Assembly: GCF_014647915.1 (NCBI RefSeq)
Contig: NZ_BMQC01000007.1
Coordinates: 206,902 to 270,901 of the forward strand
Reading direction: 5' to 3'
Source: Pilimelia terevasa
Lineage (GTDB): Bacteria > Actinomycetota > Actinomycetes > Mycobacteriales > Micromonosporaceae
Length of the DNA: 64,000 bases
Position 1 is the first letter of the stretch, and each line of letters begins with the position of its first letter. A model generated the notes under the pieces. The model was not told the DNA's origin. It saw only the letters and a program-made list of their open reading frames with translations, and did not search any database. Positions 59,209-64,000 of the stretch are shown piece by piece. A program made the position numbers and the translations under genes.

Positions 59209-61434
59209 GTGAACGGTGCATCGTGGACGGGCTGGGTGGCCGCGGGTCGTCCGCGCCGGTCGGACCGGGCCTTTCACCTACGCCGGGTGCGTTGGCTCAG
59301 CCGACACCTCGTGTCCACCCTGGTGGTGGCGGGTGTGGCCGGAGGGCTGGGGGCACCCGCTTCCGCGCGACAACCCACGCCACGACACATCGTCCCGGTC
59401 GCCGTAGCCAGGCCAGCTTCGTCGGTGCCGCCGGCGACGACCGAGGAGAAGCTCAAAGCTGCGACTGCCGTGGGCCTCGATCCGGCCCAGGTGGCACAGC
59501 TCGACGACCGGGAGTTCACGTTCCGCGTGTGGCAGAAGGCGCCGGTCGGATCGGAAGTGTCCGCCGCGGCCGTGCTGGCGCTCAACGACGAGATCGACCC
59601 GGACACCAAGCAGAGCGTTGCCTGCTCGCTCTACATCCGAACCGGAATCACCGAGGCGAAGGACCGGGACGCCAACCAGGAAATTCGCGACAGGAACGCG
59701 GCGGCGGCGGCGACCGCCCGTCGGCAGTCTGCCGCCGACCTGGTCGGCCTGCCGGGTAGCAGCGGCCGCATCGGCCTCGGGGATCGCGACTTCATCATCG
59801 TGCTGTGGGAGTACGTCAGGCAGCAGCAGCCGGGACTCACCGGCACGATCGCAGCGGCGGAGAAGGCCTTCGCCGGCGGGATGACAGACCGTGAGACCTT
59901 CCTCGGGGGAGGGCTAGGCGCCGTCTACGCCGCGGATCGGCGCCGACTGATCGATGAAGCTCATCAGGGTGACGAGGCTGCCAGGAAGGACGCAGAACGT
60001 CGGTTTGCGCGGCAGTTCGCCGCGTCGGCCGTGGGGGTGGCTGTCACCATCGACGACCCACAGTGGATGGGTATCCGAGAGGACGACTTCCTGCGGCGGC
60101 TCGGGGACATCATCGGGACCGATCCGCTGTTCGTTCTCACTGAGGCCGCCCGCGCCAAGGCCGTGATGCAAGGCCAGGCTGCGTCCTTGAGTTTTATCGA
60201 GAAGGGCATCCACGAGCGGGTGGCGGACGACGGTCTGCGGCGCCGTGAGGGGATACGGGCGGAGTATCGAAGATCGGTCAGCGATGTTCGCGGGCGGGCC
60301 GAGCGGGACGGATACAAGAATCTCGCACGCGCTGCCCAACGCGCGCTCGCCGATGGCACGCTACAGGCCATGATTTGGTTTCTGCAGAGCTACACCGCCC
60401 TACCCCTGGATTCTTCTGACGTCGCCTTATTCCAGGCACACGACTCCGCCCCGAACGGGAAGGGGGTCACCGGTTGGGCACTGCGCCACCTCGGTCGAAG
60501 TAGTGCCACGGTGCAGAGGTTCTGGACGTCGTCGACCTGGATTCATTCACGGTTCGGGGCTGCCGCCGGTGACTTCGACAGGGATGGTCGCAAGGACGTG
60601 GCGGTGCTGTACCGGGTCGCCACCTACCATTACCGAATTTTCCTGTTCTCCCATATCGATTCGGGTGACAGTAGGCCGGTACTGGCCTGGGAGACCAAGA
60701 GTGAGAAGAAGGGCTGGGAGTTCGGGTATCACCAGCTCGTCGCCGGAGACTACAACGGCGACGGACTGACCGATCTTGCCGTTCAGGGCAGCCGATGGGC
60801 CGATAACGGACCGATCGACAAGAGCAATCACCTGTACCTGATGATGTCCGACGGCAAGGGGGCGTTCGCGGCCAAGGCCACGCCGTTCGAACACGAGGCC
60901 GTCACGGGCACGCCCTCGGCCGGTGACGTCGACCGCGACGGCAAGGACGACCTCGTGTTCCTCAGCCGTAAGAAACTGTGGCTGGCCGTAAGTTCCGGCG
61001 ACGGCATCAAGCAGCCGGTGGTGCGCTGGTCGGCGAGCAGCGAGGAGGAGCGCCTCATCGACCGCAATCCGCTGGTGGACATTGATCAGGACGGCTCGCC
61101 GGAGTTGGTTGTCCTTCGGCAGGCCAACGACTCCAAGGTCGAGGCCCGGGCGTTTCGGAACCTCGCGCCGGCGGCCGGCAACGTCGCCGTAAGCAAGCTG
61201 TGGGAAGCGGCGGGTGTGGCGCGCCTCTATTTTGGGCAGGCGTTCGCCCCTGACGTGAACGGTGACGGGGCGACCGACGTGACGTTCGTCGGCCCACAGG
61301 CTGTCACCCCTGACGACAAGCCGGTGATCCATACGATGCGCGGTAGTCGCCATGGTGGTTTCTCGGCCGTGCGTCGGATCGGCAATCCTAAGGAGATGAC
61401 GTGGGGATACTACGCGATGGTAATGGCAGGATAG
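59209..61434 (+). CDS. Secreted ALF-repeat and FG-GAP/VCBS-repeat protein
   Basis: This is a 741-residue protein. A signal peptide (HLVSTLVVAGVAGGLGAPASA) is followed by actinobacterial ALF repeats (about 80-400; for example FIEKGIHERVADDGLRRREG and ALADGTLQAMIWFL). Five VCBS/FG-GAP repeats with calcium-loop DxDxDG motifs follow (GDFDRDGRKDVAV, GDYNGDGLTDLAV, GDVDRDGKDDLVF, VDIDQDGSPELVV, PDVNGDGATDVTF), suggesting a beta-propeller. GTG 59209 follows AAGGAGGGG. GC content is lower than in the core and a TTA codon occurs (about residue 406). It overlaps the next gene by 34 nt. The function is unknown, and secretion and surface binding are inferred. Confidence 0.85.
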   Translation: MNGASWTGWVAAGRPRRSDRAFHLRRVRWLSRHLVSTLVVAGVAGGLGAPASARQPTPRHIVPVAVARPASSVPPATTEEKLKAATAVGLDPAQVAQLDDREFTFRVWQKAPVGSEVSAAAVLALNDEIDPDTKQSVACSLYIRTGITEAKDRDANQEIRDRNAAAAATARRQSAADLVGLPGSSGRIGLGDRDFIIVLWEYVRQQQPGLTGTIAAAEKAFAGGMTDRETFLGGGLGAVYAADRRRLIDEAHQGDEAARKDAERRFARQFAASAVGVAVTIDDPQWMGIREDDFLRRLGDIIGTDPLFVLTEAARAKAVMQGQAASLSFIEKGIHERVADDGLRRREGIRAEYRRSVSDVRGRAERDGYKNLARAAQRALADGTLQAMIWFLQSYTALPLDSSDVALFQAHDSAPNGKGVTGWALRHLGRSSATVQRFWTSSTWIHSRFGAAAGDFDRDGRKDVAVLYRVATYHYRIFLFSHIDSGDSRPVLAWETKSEKKGWEFGYHQLVAGDYNGDGLTDLAVQGSRWADNGPIDKSNHLYLMMSDGKGAFAAKATPFEHEAVTGTPSAGDVDRDGKDDLVFLSRKKLWLAVSSGDGIKQPVVRWSASSEEERLIDRNPLVDIDQDGSPELVVLRQANDSKVEARAFRNLAPAAGNVAVSKLWEAAGVARLYFGQAFAPDVNGDGATDVTFVGPQAVTPDDKPVIHTMRGSRHGGFSAVRRIGNPKEMTWGYYAMVMAG

Positions 61435-62531
61435 CCCGAGACGGATCGGACCTGCTGCGGGGTCGGCTCGCCATTCTTGGTCTGCTTGGAATTTTGGCAG
61501 GGACAACTCCTGCGCAAGCTATGGCAACCGACAATCTCGCCAGGCTCGGGTCCGCGATGCGCAACCTGCCGAGTCAAGCCGAGCCGTCGGAGTTGCGTGA
61601 CCTCGTCGTCTACCTGGCTCAGCGTGCAACCTACGAAGCCGTGCGGTCGGCGGCGATGATCGCATTACAGTCGCCGCGCGGAGACGAGGCGATCCGTGAG
61701 TTCTTCGCCGTCGGTTGGGGCCAGGCCCAGGAACGCGCCCAACTGGACCAGCAGATGCACCGGCACATCGTCGCGCGGGTGCTAGCTACCCACAGCCCCG
61801 AATATTCTCCTCAGGTTGTGGCCTCGGCGCGCGCCGCCGAGCGGGGAACCGACGCGGAGCGGGCCGAATATGTCCGCTCTGGTTTCCGGGTGGCGCAGGA
61901 AAGGGATCAGGCCACCCGCGACGCCGATGGCCAGGCGGCCGCCGCACTGCGCGACGCCGACCGATGCTACGTACGCGGGCTGCGCGAAGTCACCGGCGCC
62001 CAGGTCCGACTGGCGGCGACCTACGCGACCCGGGAAGGCGCGACCGACAGCGACATCATCCAGTTCTTCCATTTCTCCTGGGCCAGTGGCGCCCGCCTGG
62101 ACACGGAGGACTTCCGGCTGACCGCTGAGGCGCAGGAAGTGCGACAGGTTGCGGCGATAGAGCGGCTGACCAGGGAGGCACGGGCTGCGCAGAAGGCCGC
62201 CGAGTCGGCGGGCGACGCCGCCAAGGAGGCTATGCGCCGCCAAGCCGCCGACGCGTGGGGCCGGGTCGCCACAGGGGGTGCGCCGGCAGTCGGGTCGTGG
62301 CAGCAGGCCCAGCAAGTCGCCGACGCGCAGGCCAGTTTCTGGGGACAGGTGTACCGCGACGCGGTGGCCCAGTCGAGCATGAACTGGCGACCGGTCATGA
62401 AGAGCGCCAACGCTGCCCGGACGGATTGGCGGCAGGACACCCTGCACGCCCAGCAGCAGGTGAGCTTCTGGCGCAAGTTGATCGCCGAGGCAAAGGAGCG
62501 CGAGGAGCAGCTCCGCCCCGTCAGCGGCTGA
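61401..62531 (+). CDS. Secreted ALF-repeat/coiled-coil protein
   Basis: This 376-residue protein has a signal peptide (AILGLLGILAGTTPAQA), ALF-like helical repeats (about 50-210) and a long Ala/Gln/Arg-rich C-terminal helical region (about 240-370). GTG 61401 lies inside the upstream gene and is preceded by AAGGAG at ideal spacing, so the pair forms one translational unit. One TTA codon is present (about codon 90). No enzymatic motif is visible. Confidence 0.78.
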   Translation: MGILRDGNGRIARDGSDLLRGRLAILGLLGILAGTTPAQAMATDNLARLGSAMRNLPSQAEPSELRDLVVYLAQRATYEAVRSAAMIALQSPRGDEAIREFFAVGWGQAQERAQLDQQMHRHIVARVLATHSPEYSPQVVASARAAERGTDAERAEYVRSGFRVAQERDQATRDADGQAAAALRDADRCYVRGLREVTGAQVRLAATYATREGATDSDIIQFFHFSWASGARLDTEDFRLTAEAQEVRQVAAIERLTREARAAQKAAESAGDAAKEAMRRQAADAWGRVATGGAPAVGSWQQAQQVADAQASFWGQVYRDAVAQSSMNWRPVMKSANAARTDWRQDTLHAQQQVSFWRKLIAEAKEREEQLRPVSG

Positions 62532-62673
62532 TCATCCGGTACCCGGGGAACGGGGACGCGAGGGCCTGAACAGGCGTGGCGGCAACTGTGGTCCGACGGT
62601 CGAAGATTCTGCCGCGCACCCGGCCGCCCTCCGTGCGTCACGGCCGAGCGGCAGGGTGGTACGGGCCGGTCTG

Positions 62674-63015
62674 TCAGGGCGCGATCTGCGTGGCCGTGAC
62701 CCGCCAATCGCCGCGTCCTGAGTGCCATGCGAGATGGGCTGCCTCGAACCCGGACCCTGTCGAGCGCATCCGCCACAGCCGGGTTGCCTTGGGCCCGACC
62801 GCCTGCATCACCGCCAGGTCCGTCCGCCCATCACCGTTGAGGTCCGCGGCAGCCGGCCGCAGGTCCTGGAAGACCCATCCTGCCGGCGAGTCCCACTTCT
62901 TGGCGTGTGTCACTGTTGCGGCGCCCAGTTGGTCGTGAACCCAGAAGGTGGTGTTACCGGCCGTCACGACCGCTAGCTTGTGATCGGTTGTCATATCTGC
63001 GCGCTGACCTGCCAA
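62674..63015 (-). pseudogene. VCBS/FG-GAP repeat gene fragment
   Basis: An open frame of about 113 residues (VTAGNTTFWVHDQ, LRPAAADLNGDGRTDLAVM, LWRMRSTGSGFEAAHLAWHSGRGDW) corresponds to one and a half propeller repeats. Such repeats normally form part of a much larger protein. There is no signal peptide or SD. It is most likely the remnant of a larger secreted repeat protein. Confidence 0.6.
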
Positions 63016-63890
63016 AACCCTGAACCGTGGTGATCAACCGTTGTCACTGTTTGTCAACGCTTGGCAGGGGTTTTCGGGGGGTAAACGGGGGGCGCCACCC
63101 CCGCCCTGTCGCCTGGCCGGTGACCCACCGTGGCAGCAGAGGCGGGTACAGCGCCAGGGGCCGGCCCGGGACGAAAGCAAGGCGGCGGCTGTAAGGAGGC
63201 TGAGCCTTTTGGGTGCAACGCAGATCGAGCCAGTCCGGCCGGCCAGCGTAAGAATTGAACCGTCGACCTTCGCTTACCGAACGTAGCAGCACAGGATTGT
63301 CATCGGTTGTCGAAAACTGGCATCTACCTGCCCGTGCGCACGCGGCGACCAGTGATCGTTCGTCACTGGTTGTCGCCTATTCGTGTGAGTTTTCGGGGGT
63401 AAACGAGGGAGAGAACCGGCGTTGCCGGGGCCGGAACACCGTCCCGTGGTTCCGGTAGGCCGGCCGAGCTCCGTTTAGGCCGGCTGTCCGCTGTAGGGAG
63501 TGCCGGCAAGGTCGCTCCGCCTCAGTCCGTTCGTACATCGTCAGGAACGATGCACCCAACCTGTCAGCGTACGAACTTATCCGCGCTGGTCATGGGTCCG
63601 AACGTCGCCGTCGCGCCCGCCCACAGCAAGATCCGACGTGAGGGCTACTTGCGGTGACGGGCATGGTTCCCGCTCTTACAGCCACGACTGACTCGCTGCG
63701 TCGAACGGCTATCGGGTGCTTGGTCACGGGATTCGCGAGCTTGTCTAGCGCAACCAAGAACTGAGCGAAGATCCACGGCTTCGCCCGGTCAGGCGGGCGT
63801 CGAGGTCCATCGTCTGCTCCTCCGTAAGACCGCATATGTAGTCTGCGGCTGCACGCCGGTTGCGTTCGCCATCGGGGTCTGCTGCACCAA
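63016..63890. other. Gene-poor degenerate region with integrase-site-like repeats
   Basis: No convincing gene is present. It contains GGTTGTC/GTTGTC-type repeats (62987, 63040, 63305, 63369), a duplicated block TTTTCGGGGGGTAAACGGGG (63071-63090) and TTTTCGGGGGTAAACGAGGG (63390-63409), each about 27 nt after TCACTG-TTGTC, and a tRNA-like fragment at 63247-63286. A short minus-strand ORF at about 63810 has a good SD (GGAGGAG) but stops after 21 codons. Confidence 0.5.
63247..63286 (-). other. tRNA 3'-half-like fragment
   Basis: Read on the minus strand, the segment contains GGTAAGCGAAGG followed by TCGACGGTTCAATTC, like an anticodon-arm end and T-arm of a tRNA (closest in appearance to a tRNA-Thr). 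The T stem does not pair after TTCAATTC and no 5' half is present, so it is at most a remnant. Such fragments mark integration sites. Confidence 0.35.
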
Positions 63891-63891
63891 C

Positions 63892-64000
63892 TGGTGACAC
63901 CTGAGCTGGCTTGCCGTTGAGGCGGGCTGGAAGGATGCCACCGTGCCCAAGCCCTACCCCCGAGAGTTCCGTGACGACGTCGTGCGGGTCGCCCGCGGCC
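63892..64000 (+). mobile_element. Left end of an IS3-type insertion sequence (cut by window edge)
   Basis: The non-coding lead-in from about 63892 and the transposase start at 63943 look like the left end of an IS3-family element. The exact terminal inverted repeat cannot be fixed without the right end. Confidence 0.55.
63943..64000 (+). CDS. IS3-family transposase OrfA, first 19 codons
   Basis: GTG 63943 after GGAAGGA opens VPKPYPREFRDDVVRVARG, the typical beginning of actinobacterial IS3-family OrfA (HTH) proteins. The rest lies outside the window. Confidence 0.75.
   Translation, partial: MPKPYPREFRDDVVRVARG

Noticed and set aside
63044..63292. Minus-strand ORF starting in the tRNA-like fragment
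   Set aside because: The translation (SEGRRFNSYAG...) is typical of read-through from tRNA T-arm sequence. It has no SD and no family.
63745..63813. Short minus-strand gene with SD GGAGGAG and ATG at 63810
   Set aside because: It stops after 21 codons. A neighbouring frame continues (AKPWIFAQFLVALDKLANP), so it may be a frameshifted remnant, but I cannot assign it.

Overview
The window is very GC-rich (about 75%) chromosomal DNA from an actinomycete. It has abundant GTG starts, a conservon (histidine kinase, roadblock, DUF742, GTPase), mycothiol-linked families, an acyl-CoA carboxylase with an epsilon subunit, GTP-dependent PEP carboxykinase and actinobacterial ALF-repeat secreted proteins. 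The gene content fits Micromonosporaceae best, which is an inference from gene families and not a database match.

Layout. 1-431: 3' end of adenosine deaminase. 932-5558: four-gene conservon cvnABCD. 5646-8771 (minus): a protein built from an inactivated IS110-type transposase N-terminus joined to the C-terminal tail typical of conservon kinases, then an acidic protein. 8882-15411: deoxynucleoside and sugar-phosphate salvage (deoC, a complete and a truncated aldehyde dehydrogenase, uracil phosphoribosyltransferase, phosphoglucomutase-type enzyme) with a GPP34 protein. Together with adenosine deaminase this is a nucleoside catabolism neighbourhood. 15452-24912: receptor Ser/Thr kinase, acyl-CoA mutase catalytic subunit, M20 amidohydrolase, DUF4349 lipoprotein and three small cytosolic genes. 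25039-27990: a 983-residue one-TM protein with a periplasmic-binding-protein-like ectodomain. 27998-34039: gamma-glutamylcyclotransferase-like protein, flavoprotein quinone reductase, PadR regulator with a co-translated membrane protein, GuaB1-type enzyme and a LuxR-type regulator.

34667-43953: acyl-CoA carboxylase cluster (biotinylated alpha chain, Maf, epsilon, beta, biotin ligase), split by a second receptor kinase and a TerB_N protein. 43969-48921: TrkA/TrkH potassium uptake, a bacterial PH-domain protein, two GtrA membrane proteins and a sigma factor carrying its own zinc-finger tail. 49246-57614: PEP carboxykinase, mycothiol-dependent isomerase-type protein, cis-prenyltransferase, secreted cyclophilin, GGDEF-EAL membrane protein and PIN-PhoH protein. 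57909-62531: secreted proteins (lytic transglycosylase-like, I36 inhibitor, ALF/VCBS pair). 62674-64000: a lower-GC degenerate end with a VCBS gene fragment, repeated integrase-site-like motifs, a tRNA-like fragment and the first codons of an IS3-type transposase.

About twenty genes have a TANNNT-like hexamer ending 6-8 nt before the start codon and no Shine-Dalgarno sequence, which indicates widespread leaderless transcription. Genes inside operons keep clear SD sequences. The most unusual object is the IS110-derived protein that faces the conservon and shares the kinase's C-terminal module.
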